Assembly (NCBI RefSeq): GCF_040802235.1
Contig: NC_133163.1
Span: 39,080,501 to 39,144,500 of the forward strand
Reading direction: 5' to 3'
From: Manis javanica
Lineage: Eukaryota; Chordata; Mammalia; Pholidota; Manidae
DNA: 64,000 nucleotides
A program made the position numbers and the translations under genes. Each line of letters begins with the position of its first letter. Within the stretch, counting starts at the first letter, position 1. Shown piece after piece: positions 1-12,280 of this stretch. The notes beneath the pieces were generated by a model, which was not told where the DNA came from, did no database searches, and saw nothing but the letters and a program-made list of their open reading frames with translations.

Positions 1-1166
1 TATCACCTAGGGTTTTCATAGCTAGAGAGAAAAAGTCAATGCCTAGTTTCAAAGGATAGGAAGACTCCTGTTAGGAGTTAATGCAGCTGGTGACTGTAAG
101 TTGAAGCCAATGATTCCTGACCATTTTGAAAATTCCAGGGCCCTTAAAAATTATGCTAAATCTATTTAGCATATGCTCTATAAATGGAACAACAAAGCCT
201 GGGTGACAGCACATCTGTTTACAACATAGCTTACCGAATATTTTAGCCCACTGTTGAGACCTATTGCTCAGAAAAAAAAAGTTTCCTTTCACAATATTAC
301 TGCTCATTGACAATGTACCTGGGCACCCAAGAGCTCTGATGGAGATGGACAATGAGATGAATGTTGTTTTCACACCCGCTGACACAATATTCATTTTGCA
401 ACCCATGGAGCAAGGAGTAATTTTGACTTTCAAGTCTCATTAGTTTGGGAATCCATTTTGTAAGGCTATAGCTGTCACAGGTAGTGATTCCTCTGATGGA
501 TCTGAGCAAAGTTAATTGAAAACCTTTTGGAAAGGATTCACCATTCTAGATGCCATTAGGAACATTTTTGATTCATAGGGAGAAGTCAAAAATATCAACA
601 TTAACAAGAATTTGGAAGAAGTTGATTCCAGCACTCATGGATGACTTTGAGGAGTTTGACTTCAGTGGAGGAAGGAATTGCAGATGTGGCAGAAAAGGAG
701 AACTGGATGAGAAGTAGAACTAGAAGATGTGACTGAAATGCTTTAATCTCATGATAAAACTTAAACAGATGAGGAGTGGCTTCTTATGGATGAGCAAAGA
801 AAGTGACCTTGAGACAAACTACTCCTGGGGAATCTGCTGTAAAGATTGTTGAAATGACAACCAAGACTTTAGAGTATCCTATAACTTAGTTGATAAGGCA
901 GAGGCAGCATTTGAGAGTACTGACTCCAATTTTGAAAGAAGTACTACTGTGGGTAAAATGCTGTCAACAGCATCACATGTTACAGATAAATTGCTCATGA
1001 AAGAGTCAAAGGAAATGTCAGACTTCCCTGTTGTCTTATTTAAAGAAATTGCCACAGCCACCCCAACCTTCAGCAACCATTGCGAATAGTCAGTCGGCAG
1101 CCATCAACATCAAGGTAAGACCCTCCGGCAGAAAGATTATAATTTGAATGCTCAAATGATGGTTAG
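1..1166 (+). pseudogene. Tigger1 transposase (pogo-like, DDE), broken 3' part
   Basis: The plus strand reads as the C-terminal portion of the Tigger1 transposase, a DDE enzyme related to the host proteins CENPB and JRK. Recognisable DNA landmarks are the block around 180-330 (pieces of the DDE core, including the stretch coding for a lysine-proline-leucine-isoleucine-aspartate-like segment near 300), the acidic block at 620-720, and the tail up to a TAG at 1164-1166. The frame is destroyed by frameshifts and stops, so no long plus-strand ORF survives. Minus-strand ORFs here are shadows. It is non-functional; the identification is strong. Confidence 0.8.
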
Positions 1167-1378
1167 CACTTCTTAGCAATAAAGCATTTTTTCATTAAGG
1201 TATGTACATTGCTTTTTTTTTAGATGTAATTCTATGGCACACTTAATAGACCACAGTATAGTATAAACATAACTTTAATAGGTACTGGGAAACCAAAGGA
1301 TTCATCTGACTGACTTTACTGTGATATCCACTTTATTGTGGTGATCTGGAACCAAACCTACACTATCTCCAAGGTGGG
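1..1378 (+). mobile_element. Tigger1 DNA transposon, left part outside window
   Basis: The whole stretch follows the Tigger1 (pogo/Tc1-mariner superfamily) consensus as I know it. It covers the 3' part of the transposase gene, the short 3' UTR with an AATAAA-type stretch near 1180, and the distal segment ending near 1378 in a degenerate 'tatctccaaggt' terminal repeat. Many substitutions and small indels indicate an old, inactive copy. The left terminal repeat lies before base 1. The right boundary is good to about 10 bases. Confidence 0.85.
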
Positions 1379-1399
1379 CCAGCCCCAGGATGGTACGGG

Positions 1400-1475
1400 T
1401 TTTGTGTGCTTTCTCCCCAGACCTTAGAAAAGTGCTTGGCACATAAAAGGTGCTCAGTAAATGAACACGTCAATA
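1400..1475 (+). repeat. MIR-like 3' tail
   Basis: The string 'agtgcttggcacataaaagg' followed by 'gctcagtaaatg' matches the conserved core-to-tail region of MIR or L2 elements. The rest of the element is not recognisable. Confidence 0.4.
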
Positions 1476-1647
1476 AACATGGAAAGGTGTCAGCATGCTA
1501 AGTGTTATGGCCAGAATTCAGGAGTGCTGAGATACAGGGGAACCAGAGGGAAGTGGAGCTGCTGAGAGGATGAACCGGATACACTGTTTGTGCACACAGG
1601 GCCATTCATGATCAATCAGCACATGACTATTACGTGGTTTTGCTAGC

Positions 1648-2022
1648 ACTGCTCTAGCAAAGTTCTACAGACTGAGTGGCTTCAACAGCAGAAATTTATT
1701 ATTTCACGGTTCTGGAGGCCAGAAGCCCAGGATCATGGTGTCAGCATGGCTGCTCCCTCCTGAGGGACATGAGGGGTTCTTCATTGCTTCAGGCCTTTCT
1801 CATTGGGGGCTAGTGCCCATCTGCTTCCTGTGTCTCTTTACACTGCCTTCCCTCTGAGTATTTCTGTGTCCAAATTTCTCTTTTTTATAAGGACACCAAA
1901 GACTTCATTTTAACTTGATTACCTTTGAAAGATCCTATCTCCAAATAAGGTCATGCTCTGAGATACTGGGGGTCAGGACTTCAATGAATGAAACTTGGGG
2001 TGGACACAATTCAACCCATATG
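1648..2022 (-). mobile_element. MLT1-type MaLR solo LTR, antisense
   Basis: Reads as the reverse complement of an MLT1 LTR of the ERVL-MaLR group. It has the 'acagactgagtggcttcaac' block, 'gaaatttattatttcacggt', the 'tataaggacacca' block and 'ctatctccaaataaggtc', then ends near 'acacaattcaacccatat'. It is degenerate at the left end. MaLR LTRs are non-autonomous relics; no internal sequence is attached. Confidence 0.75.
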
Positions 2023-2109
2023 TAAGTCTTGCTTAATAAATACTAGCTGTTATTAAGATGACAGTAAAATCAGTAACAAGGAAAAAGTAGAAACACAAAC
2101 TATTAATAA

Positions 2110-2420
2110 GAAAATCAAAACTTTTGCCTCACTAGCTCAAAATCTTCCAGTAGCTCCTTGTAGCTCAAGAAATGAAGGCCAGGTCCCTCAGCCCGGCAGT
2201 CAAGGACTTCATGATAAACATTCACCTTGTTTTCCAGCCTTTCCTCCCTATCTAAGCAATCTCCCACCCTTTGCTCAGTCTCTCTGGCACCTCTGCTTGG
2301 GCTGTGCTCCCCCTGAAAAGCCCTTTTTTCTCTTCTTTGCTTACCCAATTCCACCTCATCCTCAGAAGCCCAGCCCCAGGCTCTGCTCCTTCAGAAGTCA
2401 CTTCCTAAAATGATTCACCA
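2110..2420 (+). repeat. L2 LINE fragment
   Basis: Order and wording match the L2 3' region: 'agtagctccttgtagctcaa', 'gcagtcaaggacttcatgat', a pyrimidine-rich middle, then 'cacctctgcttgggctgtgc' and 'cagaagtcacttcc'. Strongly diverged, so the boundaries are approximate. Confidence 0.5.
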
Positions 2421-2424
2421 GTCA

Positions 2425-3615
2425 GTGTCCCAGCACACTCAGGAGAAGTCTGAAGAATAAAGAGATTATCTTCAGAAGAGTGGGGAGGCTAAGGGAAACC
2501 AAGAAGTGACTCAGGGACCAGCAACAGCAGGAAGCCACACGGTCCTGCATCCTACAGGGCTGTGGATTTAGAGGAACCACCACACCAGAATCACAAGACA
2601 GGGAGGAAGCAGAAAGAATAAATTGCAGGCTTACTTTCCTTCTGCCCTCCCATCTCCTGCCTGTGGCTCCACTGGCAAGCCCAACTGGAAGCTGGGGCAA
2701 GGGGCCAGCTATGCAATCTACAGGGGTCAGGCCCAGGGCACTCAGCAGGCAAGCGAGCAGCTCTGGAGGTGCGTAGGGGCAGACAGCGTGATCAGCACAC
2801 ATGGTGCCCCTGTCAGTCTTGCCCTCCTCTCAACCCAGAAGGCACTTGTTATCCGGCCCACTTATGTGACCCATAGCCTAGCACAGCCACCTTGGCTGGT
2901 AATTTCACTTCCCAAGTGTGGAGCCGTCACCATGGCTAGAATATAAGCCCAAATGCAGAGAGTGTTTCAGATTACTACATGCCCTCCCTGCTCCCCCCAT
3001 TCCTTACCCACCCCATGCAGTACAGAGCTGGGCTTGTAGTATGTGCTTAGTAAATCAGAGCTGAATATAAGCTGGAGTTTTGGAAATGAAGTGTGGGTGG
3101 GATCCTTACAAATACATACTGAAAAATCACCAGCTCTGGAAGAACAATTGTCCGGCCCATTTCCTGCTGTAGATGGAGCCCCGAGATGCTGGGGGCTTGG
3201 CAACCTGACAGCTGAGGAGCAGCCAGGGAATTTAGCAGGAGACAGAGAAAATGATCCCTGCGGGTCTGGCTCAGCCCCATCAAAAGCAGACTCAGGACGC
3301 AGCCTCTCTTCCCAGATTTGGGGGTCAAGGTGGGGTGGGGGCTGGCTGTGTTTGCTCATGGCTGCTGTGAGCCAGAACATGGAGGAGTCAGGAAGGAGGC
3401 AACATTGTTTTGGAACCTTATGGCTCAGCCTGAAGTCAGACAGAGCTCGAGTGCACAGAAATTATTGAAGGGAGTGCACCAATGTTTCAGTTATGGCACC
3501 TGCCATGCCATCTCCTCCTCTGGATGAAACGGTCTGCCCTTGACCTGGGCTGGTCTCAGGCCAGAGGTAGCTACTGAATGGACCAGCAGTGGGTACCCCA
3601 GTGACAACCTGTCCA
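2425..3615. other. Intergenic, no supported gene
   Basis: Moderately GC-rich sequence. Open frames on both strands (for example a 141-codon plus-strand frame at 3043-3468) overlap one another and show no recognisable domain, splice-site context or family similarity, so I do not call them. A short MIR/L2-like tail ('gtagtatgtgcttagtaaat') lies at about 3035-3060. Confidence 0.4.
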
Positions 3616-3619
3616 TAGA

Positions 3620-4075
3620 CTAGTCATTGACATGTGTGATGGATATCGGTTGTCACCTCAACATCCTTTCTACCCCAGAGGACCTTCCTGGTCACTTCAT
3701 TTCCCTTTCTAAGAAATGAGCATGTGACTCAATTGTGGCCAGTGAAATTTACAGGGACGTCTGCTGGGGGATTTCTAGGCGAAGAGAGAATGACAAAGAC
3801 AATCTCCCTCATTTCTCCCAAGGCTGTGTCTCAATGTGACGTGACAATACCTGCTACCATTTTACTACTAATAGCAGTTAAACCAACACTGAGACAAGAG
3901 CATGTAGGTAGAAAGAACCTCAGTCTTTAATAACTGAGCCCCTAAAACAACCAGTCTTCACACTTATTATATTCCAATATTCCAATACTCCAGTTGTGTG
4001 AGATAATAAAAGTGTTTAAGTCAGTTTTACTGGGGCTTCTGTTACTTGCAGCCAAGAGGATCCTGTTTGACATAA
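3620..4075 (+). repeat. Possible ancient LTR- or MER-type repeat
   Basis: The 'catgtgactcaattgtggcc' and 'gccagtgaaattta' block, and the end 'ataataaaagtgtttaagtc' with 'ttgcagccaagaggatcctg', resemble an old mammalian LTR-like repeat. That family has a 'vehicle' segment about wild-type transport-like T-rich tails ending in 'taagccactgagattt'. I cannot name the family with certainty. Confidence 0.3.
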
Positions 4076-4662
4076 CTGGAGAGATGACCAGCTAAGCCAG
4101 GCAGGTCCCTCTAGGACCTGGGCCCTCCAGTACTTTGGATGACTTTATCAACTCAGGAATAGGGGTACTAACTCCCCCCACAAAGTCCATGTATAAATTT
4201 TGACTCCCCAATAACTTAACTATTAATAGCTTGCTGTTGACCAGAAGCTTACCAATAACATAATAGTTGATTAACACATTTTGTATATTATATGTGTTAT
4301 ACACTGTATTCTTACACAAAGGCAGGCTAGACCAAAGAAAATTTTTTCTTCAAATTGTTGCAAAGCTTCAAAATACTTCCAAATGGATTAAAGGAAATGT
4401 GCATATGAGTGGCCCCAAGCAGCTCAAAACCTGTGTTGTCCCAGTGCGTTTAATTATACTGTGAGTAAACTCCAAAAGGGAGACAAATGGAATCATGTTA
4501 GGAGTGTGTACTGTAACAGAAAGACCCAACTTCATCTGCAGGGACTGAAAAGACCAGAGAGAGGGAGAGACTGTGAAAGGGTCTCTCTGGGACTGCCACT
4601 CACATGAACCAGTTCAGCTCTAGGCCATGAGTATCCTTGATATAAACTTTTGCTCTAGGAGG
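4076..4662. other. Intergenic, nothing recognised
   Basis: AT-rich unique-looking sequence. No coding, RNA or repeat signature that I can support. Confidence 0.4.
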
Positions 4663-5056
4663 CTATTGTGGGCTGAACGATATCCCTTCAAAAATTTATA
4701 TGTTGAAGTGCTGACCCCAAGGACCTCAGAATGTTACTGTATTTGGAGATGGGGCCTTTAAGAGATAATTAAATTAAAATGAGGTCATTGGGGTGGCCCA
4801 GTGCAATGTGATGGGTGTCCTTACAAGGAGGAGGAATTTGGGCACAGAGGGAAGGCAATGTGAAGACACACAGAGACAGCCATCTACAAGCCAAGGAGAG
4901 ACCAGAACAGATCCTGCCCGCCTGGACCTCAAAAGGAATCAAGCCTACCAATACCCTGATTTGGACTCCTAGACTCCAAACCGTGAGACAGTGATCTGTG
5001 GTTTAAGTCGCCCAGCATGTGGTACTTCGTTACCACAGCCCTGGTAAACTAATACA
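4663..5056 (+). mobile_element. MLT1-type MaLR solo LTR, sense
   Basis: Near-complete MLT1 LTR on the plus strand. It shows 'attgtgggctgaacgatatc', 'atgttgaagtgctgacccca', 'cagaatgttactgtatttgg', 'tccttacaaggaggaggaat', 'catctacaagccaaggagag', and it ends '...cctggtaaactaatacag'. It is the mirror-image orientation of the copies at 1648 and 22331. About 390 bp, no internal region. Confidence 0.82.
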
Positions 5057-6864
5057 GAGGTCTAAATGAATTTTCATCCTTTACAATTAAAAGAGCTCAA
5101 CAGACTCTGGGAACAAATAGACTGGGAATCATGTGGGGAGAGAGGACCCTGGTTAGGCCTGGGGACTTCACGGGGCAGCTCCCTTTGTGCCTGTCAGGCT
5201 TTGTGGGCCTCCTGCCTCCCCCCAGCTCCCTGAAATGGGACATCTGCAGCAGACCTTGGATGGTAAGAAGAACCCTCACCCCTGCCAGGTTATGGGCTCC
5301 CTAATGCTCTAACCTTGGATCAGTTGTAACAGTCCTGCAGGGACAAGGGTTTACTGCCAGGAAGAGAAACCCCAGGAAGCCAGCCTTTTGGCTTCTTGGG
5401 ACAGTGGGGGCAGTGGGGTGGAGCGAGATTCTCCAGCCATGACTCATGCAAGGTTTCATGGGGAAGGGAAGCTAAGAGAGTCATAATGGCCATACTGAAA
5501 AGCAGTTAAACCCACGCTCATGGCAGCGTTACACAGAATTAGAAGCTGCACAATTTGATCTTATTTGCAACCACAGCTGCTGTGAACTAACACACAAACT
5601 CGGCAGGGCAAGCTTAGGGCCCTGACTCTGGCCAGGCATGTGGTCATGTACCCAAGGCAAAGAGCCTTCGAGCCTCAGGGGAGAAGGCCCTCACCCCTCC
5701 ACTCCATTCCTATTTCTCAGACCCCTTGAAATCACATGGGTTTCTGTCCCTGGAGTGGAAACACCATCAGAGTTACCCCATCCAAGTACAAGAAGGGCAG
5801 GGGCCTTGGCTGGCCAGACTTCAGAGACTCTGAAAATGAAACTCACTGTAGTTCTGGTAAGAAGAAAACCTTCAGGCTGTTGGGGAAGTGAAGAGTTTGT
5901 AGCCATGCCTGGAGCTGACTAGTTTTTCCTTTCGGAGTTTCTGGGCCTGAGCAACACCTCCAGTAGCAGAAAGACTGACAGACAGCATTGAGAAAATCCC
6001 AGAGAAACTGGGGTCCAGCAGGGGAGAACACAGGCCCTTTCATGGAGGACAGGAGATTGACAGGTGCTGAGTAGGGGGTTGGGGGTGAGGTGTAGCCAGG
6101 CTCCTATACACACCAAGACTCCGAAGCTGGGCCAGCTGGTGCCTGCCAGCAGCCAGGGCTCTGGGGGCTGGGCAGTCAGTACTTTCAGGCCAACTGGTTG
6201 GCATCAGTGCTTCCATCTGTCTGCTAGCATTTACTGAGTGTCAACTACCTACAAAGTGCAATACTAACAGCAGAGGAGAACCTGAAAAATAGGAGATTAT
6301 TCTTTGGCATCCCTATCTTTGAACTTGGTCTGGATCAGCAGAGGCCTGTGATGCCCTCCTACCCCTTCTTCCAGTGGAATAAGCAAGGGACAGGAATGGC
6401 CACAAGAAAGGGAGTTATTCATCCAGCAGCTTTACTGTCCCTGAGCTCATCCAAGTCCTCTCTGCTTGGTGCTAACCTGGCACTCAAAGTCAACCAACCA
6501 ACATTTGCTCTGTCCCCTACTGGGGACATACAAGGAGGCCCTGGTTGCAGTACATGCCCACAAGGATTTTTTCAACCTAATTGAAAGACACATGGGCTTG
6601 TGAACTATCACAAATAGCATGGGTATTGTAGGTAAGGGCCCTGGACTGTGATAGCAAGAGGAAGCTGTTTGCTTGCCCACTTCCTCAAACCACCCTTGAA
6701 TGACACCTGTCTTTGCCCCTCCATAATGGTGGAAGAAGAAAACATTTTTAGAAGTGAGCACAATAAAAACACCATATTCTCCCAGCACTCCACCCTCATC
6801 CCTGCCCAGAAGAGAAAGGGAATGCCAGCACAGCTTTCCCATTCTAAAAAAATTCTTGATAATA
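5057..6864. other. Intergenic, no supported gene
   Basis: Unique-looking, locally GC-rich DNA with several overlapping short frames on both strands. None carries a recognisable domain or exon structure. A short MIR-like piece ('catttactgagtgtcaacta') is at about 6230. Confidence 0.4.
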
Positions 6865-7065
6865 ATTACCAAAACTATTTATTGAGAGCCTGTTATATGC
6901 CAGGTACCATATATTTATTCCTTCCAATTTTCACAGTAATTCTTCAATGCAAGTGGTTTTTCCAATTTTACAAGTGTGAAAATACAATGAAAAGATTACA
7001 TTGCATCATGGCTAAAGGTGCACAGCATGGGCAGGATTTAAAACCTGATGACAAAGGTTGCCTCC
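6865..7065 (-). repeat. MIR SINE, antisense
   Basis: 'tatttattgagagcctgtta' and 'tatgccaggtacc', followed by 'tccaattttacaagtgtgaa', is the reverse complement of the MIR core and 5' part (the region normally reading as a gene-poor 'cctcatctgtaaaatggg' segment in sense). Ancient tRNA-derived SINE shared by all mammals. Confidence 0.55.
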
Positions 7066-8431
7066 CAGCCTGCCTTGAAATTATTCTATGTTTCTATAAT
7101 CAGTGATTACAACTAATTCAATTTCAAGAATAATAAATTTGGAGTAAGTCTGAAAGTGAGTCAAGCAGCTATAAATAAATATTCATCTATGTTTCTCTTG
7201 AGCAAGATACCATAAATTGTAAGGGGCCACAGTTCTACCTGGAATCCATTTCTCATTCAGGACACAGCACCAGGCTGATCTTTCTCGGGACATCACCATG
7301 CAAGAAGAGTGAAGCTGTCAGCACTGCTTCCTTGAGTCCTGCTGGGCAGTGGCAGTTTATGCTAGGGCCCATGTGGCAGACCGTGACCAAAACTAGAAGG
7401 ATGGGTTTTGCATGTTTCATTCCCTAATGAATGAACTTTGACCCCATCCATAGTGAAAGGGATGGTCACTGGGATTAATCCAACTTTACTGACACTTGGT
7501 GTTTCTCAATTTGGCTTTAGATGCCAGGTGCCTCAAAAAGGACAGTTAAATACAGAACAGCACTTAGGTCAAAGTTTAATATTTTAAGCACATTAACTAC
7601 ATTTGATGCAAAGTCTCTAAACATCAATAGGCATTTAGGACTAATATGTACTTCAAGGCTTGGGCCATGATCAAGCATGGGTTTTGACTTAATGCTTTGA
7701 AGCAGTGAGAAGGACTAAGGAGATTTGGTATGGCCTTAATGGACAACAGGTCCATTTAAGTCAATCCTAGCCCCAGATCTCAGTTCCCCAACAGTCATGA
7801 GCTGGATGCTCATCAGGCTGAGCTGCTGAGGCCTGGAGAGATCCAATAGTGGAAATGAAAGGCAGAGCAGCAAAGAAAACTGAGATGTTCTCAGTCTGCT
7901 CGCAGTCAGCCCCTGCAGGTGTCTGACTTCCCACTAGTAGGTATTTATCCTTACTATTTATCCCAGGTGACCATCACAGGTCAGCAGTAAAATAAAGGTA
8001 ATAGATTTTTTATAAGCCAATTACATTCCACGTAAAGGATTACCCTTTCTTCTGAAATGCTACCCTGTCCACTCTTGGCTGTTTCTTAGAATGTGCTTTC
8101 ATTTAGGAAGTATTGATTATATTAGGCAATTAGTTTTCTTTTTAATGTTCTTACTTAGCAAAATAAAAAGCTAATGCTTTGTCAGGGATTGCCAAAATTG
8201 TTGGAAATTGTTACTGGTCTGGAAAACTCTGCATTAAAACATTAGTCTCAGAAAGCTTGCCTTGAGGATGCAAGCAGTGCATGGTTAAGTCCAAGACAGC
8301 CCCATGGGAATGAACTTACAGGTCCCTTCTCCTCTGAAAGGTGTGTGTACAAAATCTGAGCACAGGGAAAGCAGACCCTGATGGGGGAAAGACTTCAGGC
8401 TGGGAGGGGAGCTGGCAAATACATTGCATTT
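7066..8431. other. Intergenic, nothing recognised
   Basis: Mixed-composition unique sequence. No repeat, RNA gene or coding signal that I can support. Confidence 0.4.
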
Positions 8432-8530
8432 ATTTTTTATTTTTTATTTCTAATTAAGGTATCATTGATACACAATCTTACGAAGGCTCCACACGAGCGA
8501 CACTGTGGTTTCATCATCACCCAAAGCATT
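8432..8530 (-). mobile_element. L1 3'-end fragment, antisense
   Basis: 'taattaaggtatcattgata' and 'cacaatcttacgaaggctcc' is the reverse complement of the same L1 3' UTR end seen in sense at about 12160-12215. A short T-rich stretch to the left is the decayed poly(A). A very short 5'-truncated insertion. Confidence 0.6.
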
Positions 8531-8839
8531 ACATTTACTTTATAATTTTTTGCCAAGGTTCTTCTTAGCTGCCTCTCCATCAAACAAAGAGAAAAAAAGA
8601 TGAAAATAAATCCCCCAAGGAAATAAAAGAGCTGGCAGATTACAGTTTGGAGGGGAAGTGTTATTACGGATGATTTACCTTCCAAAAAGACAGGCTATTA
8701 TCACGGCATCTCTTATCATCTCTAAACAGGTTTCAGGTTTGACTCTCTCTTCAGAAGAGACCAGGTTTCAGGTCTCTCCAAACCCTGAACAAGAGGAAAT
8801 CACCGCAAAATGAAGCAAGAATGGGTTGAGTTCATACTT

Positions 8840-9010
8840 GCTATTCTGCCCCCTTCTCGCCGCCCCGCCGTCCCCCACCCACCCACCTGGAAAGCTCTTC
8901 CCCAGCCTCCTCCAGCTCTCAAAGACAAATTAAACTTCTTCCTGACCCCGTCCCAGCTGCCCCATGGCAGGCCCAATCCCCCCCTCCTTGGGCTGCCTCA
9001 GTGTTCTACT
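8840..9010 (+). repeat. Possible L2 fragment
   Basis: Pyrimidine-rich sequence with 'ggaaagctcttccccagcct' and 'aacttcttcctgaccccgtc' resembles the L2 3' region. The GC-rich start (8850-8890) may simply be unique DNA. Confidence 0.3.
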
Positions 9011-9099
9011 AAGACTTGCAGTGCAGCACTTTCCATTAGGTTTCTAAATAGGCCATTTCCTTCTGCTTCAGAAAACAACACTGAAGTGTTGAAACTCCG

Positions 9100-9210
9100 A
9101 AATAATAATAAACTTATGTGGTGCTCACTGTGTGCCTGGCCCTCTTGTAAGCAGTTTATCACCTTAATCCTCTCAGCAAGCTAAGCATCGCCCTGCTTTC
9201 ACAAATCCAG
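9100..9210 (-). repeat. Possible MIR, antisense
   Basis: 'ggtgctcactgtgtgcctgg' followed by 'tatcaccttaatcctctcag' fits the reverse complement of MIR. Degenerate. Confidence 0.35.
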
Positions 9211-11070
9211 ACACCATTGATCTTCCTGCCTCCAGTGCCTGACACAGTGCTGGCCACAGTCAGTTCCCAGTGCAAGAACTTTGCATTTACAAGAAAGACA
9301 ACAGTTTGATTTGACTATTTCAGGTATTGCCAAATTTAGGAATACAGAGCTAGTCTAGAGGATGTTTGAGAACTTTCTTCAGCTGTTTAATTGTGAGAAC
9401 TTATAATTGTACACTCTACAGTCATATTCAGTATTTGTATAAATATTAATATGCTCATAATTTACTAACTTATTGATCACTGACTGGCAGCTATGGGTGG
9501 GTGTGTAATTCTGTCACTCCAGTGGATGTTCTCAAGTTGTGTGTGTACAAAAGTAATTATGTGTATGTCCCTAAAGGATTAGCAAATTAGTACATTATGC
9601 CTGTGTAAACACTTCTATTTTTAAACCAAACTACTGACTTTCCTAACTTTTGGCTTTACTAACGGCTGTTGGTACAACAAACTGGTGTTTAATGAAGCAG
9701 GAAAAATAATAAACCATCTTGATGTTATTCTCCCAGTAACTGCTTTTTAAAAACACCTCTTTGCTGGGAAGGCAATATGGAGCTGGAAAAGGTCCACAAA
9801 ATACAACAATATGGTCAAGAAAATGGAATGGTTCCTATACAGCCAAAAAAAAAAGTCTCTTTTTTGGAAAGATGAGGGGCAAAAGAAAAATGTAATAAAA
9901 AGCTATAAAATTATGAAAAGTACAAAGGGGAGTTAGCTCCAAATTCCAAAATAACAGAATTACTTTTTCTTTCTCACCTAGGAGATCAAGGTAAATTTAG
10001 GTCCATAAAAGGAAACATTGGGTAGGAAGATAAAGGAGGTACTACTTTTCACACATTGACAACTAGTAGCTGATAATCGGCTTAGAGATGAATGGGTTGT
10101 GAAATCATAATAAATTACAAAGAGAAAATCGTATGTGGGAGGAGGGAGGTGTTTCCTATCTGCTGAGGCTGACGCTGTGGCCAGGAATTCTATCCCTGCC
10201 AGACATGCCTCAAAGCAAGTACTGTGCTCAACAGTGGACTTACATTTCTGTATTTCCTATTGTGCTTGTGTATCAGATGATGAGTTTGATTTTTACTAGT
10301 ATATGTAAATTATCCCCCTCTGACCAGTCTCATAGCATCACTATTATATAAAAAAACAATTATCTTCTATGAAAGGTCTTATTTTAGTGATGGATGATAG
10401 TCCTTAACAGAGCTACCAGCAGGACACTAATCAATGCATAGGCTCTTTGGCTGGTCTCTTGAACATTAGTCCAAGTTCTGCCTTTGCCAAAACATACCTC
10501 TATTCTTCTTTCTAGTTACTCCAAATCACTGAACTGCCACACATTGCAGATGCACCACCATGTAAATGATCCCTCTGCTCAAAAACTCACCTTGGGCTTG
10601 GGATGCTGAGTCCTGGTGCCCAAGCCATGCAGGTACCCACAGGGATATGTTCAAATGCCTAAACGGGGATGATGGAAAGGCTGGGACCATTTCATGGGTA
10701 TTCATTGGGCATCCTGTGGCCATCCTCTGTCTTCCACTGACAGTTTTCTCTTAGCAGATAATCACATTTCACCCTTCCGAACATGTGATTTATATTAATG
10801 TCACAGAGCTGCCTAGCAGGGCAGCCAGATTCCCCACGGTGGCTGAGTGTGGTGTACGTCCACAGAGCAGGGACAGCGCCAGCATCTTCACAGCCAAGGA
10901 AAATATGGGGGAGTTTTCCTTAAAGGGTAAATATTCTAGCAAAGGTCCTTTATACCTTGCTCTAAATATTACCCCTCCAAAAATAGAAAATTAAAGTCAT
11001 TTTGAAAAAAATAGCTTTAAAGGTTCAGCAGCTCTAGATATGAAATATGTATATTTTTATAGTTTACTGT
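9211..11070. other. Intergenic, nothing recognised
   Basis: AT-rich unique-looking sequence with A-rich tracts (for example 9846-9855). No supported gene or named repeat. Confidence 0.4.
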
Positions 11071-12280
11071 GAAATGAACTTGCAGCACATCAAACTAAAA
11101 AGCTTCTGTATGGCAAAGGACACCATTGGCAGAACAAAAAGACAGTATGGGAGAATATATTTGTAAATGACATATCTGACAAGGGGTTAACATCTAAAAT
11201 ATATAAAGAACTTACACACCTCAACACCCAAAAAGCAAATAACCCAATTAACAAATGGACAGAGGATATGAAGAGAAAGTACACCAAAGAAGAAATTCAG
11301 ATGGCCAACAGACAAATGAAAAGATGCTCCACATCACTAATCATCAGAGAAATGCAAATTAAAACCACAATGAGATATCACCTCATACCAGTAAGGATGG
11401 CCAGAATCAAAAAGTCTAAGAACAACAAATGCTGGCAAGGATGCAGAGAAAGGGGAATCCTCCTACACTGCTGGTGAGAATGTAAGCTAGTTCAACCATT
11501 GTGGAAAGCAATATGGAGGTTCCTCAAAAAACTAAAAATACAAATACCATTTGACCTGGGAATTCCACTCCTAGGAATTTACCCTAAGAATGCAGGATCC
11601 CAGTTTCAAAAAGACATATGCTCCCCTATGTTTATCGCAGCACTTTTTACAATAGCCAAGATATGGAAGCAACCTAGGCGTCTATCAGTAGATGAATGGA
11701 TAAAGATAATGTGTTACATATACACAATGTAATACTATTCAGCCATAAGAAAGAAACAAATCCTTCCATTTGCAACAACATGGGTAGAGCTGGAGGACAT
11801 TATGCTCAGTGAGATAAGTCAGGCAGAGAAAAACAAATGCCAAATGGTTTCCCTCATTTGTGGAGTATAACAATGAAGCAAAACTGAAGGAACAAAATGG
11901 CAGCAGACTCAGAGACTCCAAGAAGGAACTAGTGGTTACCAAAGGGGAGGAGTGTGGGAGGGCGGGTGGGGAGGGAGGAAGAACGGGATTGAGGGATATT
12001 ATGTTTAGTATGCATGGTGTGGGGGATCACAGGGAGAACAGTGTAGCACAGAGAAGGGACTTAGTGGATCTGTGGCATCTTGCTGCACTGATGGACAGTG
12101 ACCGCATTGGGGTATGGGTGGGGACTTGATAATATGGGTAAATGTAGTAAGCACATTGTTTTTTTCATGTGAAACCTTTGTGAGAGTGTATATCAATAAT
12201 ACCTTAATAGAAAATTAAAAATAAAAATAAAAATAAAATGAATACCACTTAAAATAAAAGAAAGAAAAGAAATGAACTTG
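11071..12280 (+). mobile_element. 5'-truncated L1 with 12-bp target-site duplication
   Basis: The insert occupies 11083-12268 and is flanked by identical copies of GAAATGAACTTG at 11071-11082 and 12269-12280, the hallmark of target-primed reverse transcription. It contains the C-terminal part of ORF2, a 3' UTR with a GGGGAGG-rich segment (11943-11990), and a tail of AAAAT/AAAT repeats (12208-12240). Perfect duplications and modest divergence make it one of the younger insertions here. It is 5'-truncated and cannot move by itself. Confidence 0.9.
11083..11870 (+). pseudogene. L1 ORF2 C-terminal fragment
   Basis: The plus strand reads the carboxy-terminal domain of L1 ORF2 (the endonuclease/reverse transcriptase protein). 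It includes the block coding '[19 protein letters not shown]', the zinc-knuckle region around 11425-11480 and the tail 'SQFQKDICSPMFIAALF'. It ends at a TAA near 11868. Endonuclease and reverse transcriptase domains are absent, and frameshifts split the reading frame between 11477 and 11500. Not functional. Confidence 0.85.

Noticed and set aside
3043..3468. 141-codon plus-strand frame
   Set aside because: It overlaps a 137-codon minus-strand frame, has no domain, no exon signals and composition explained by local GC content.
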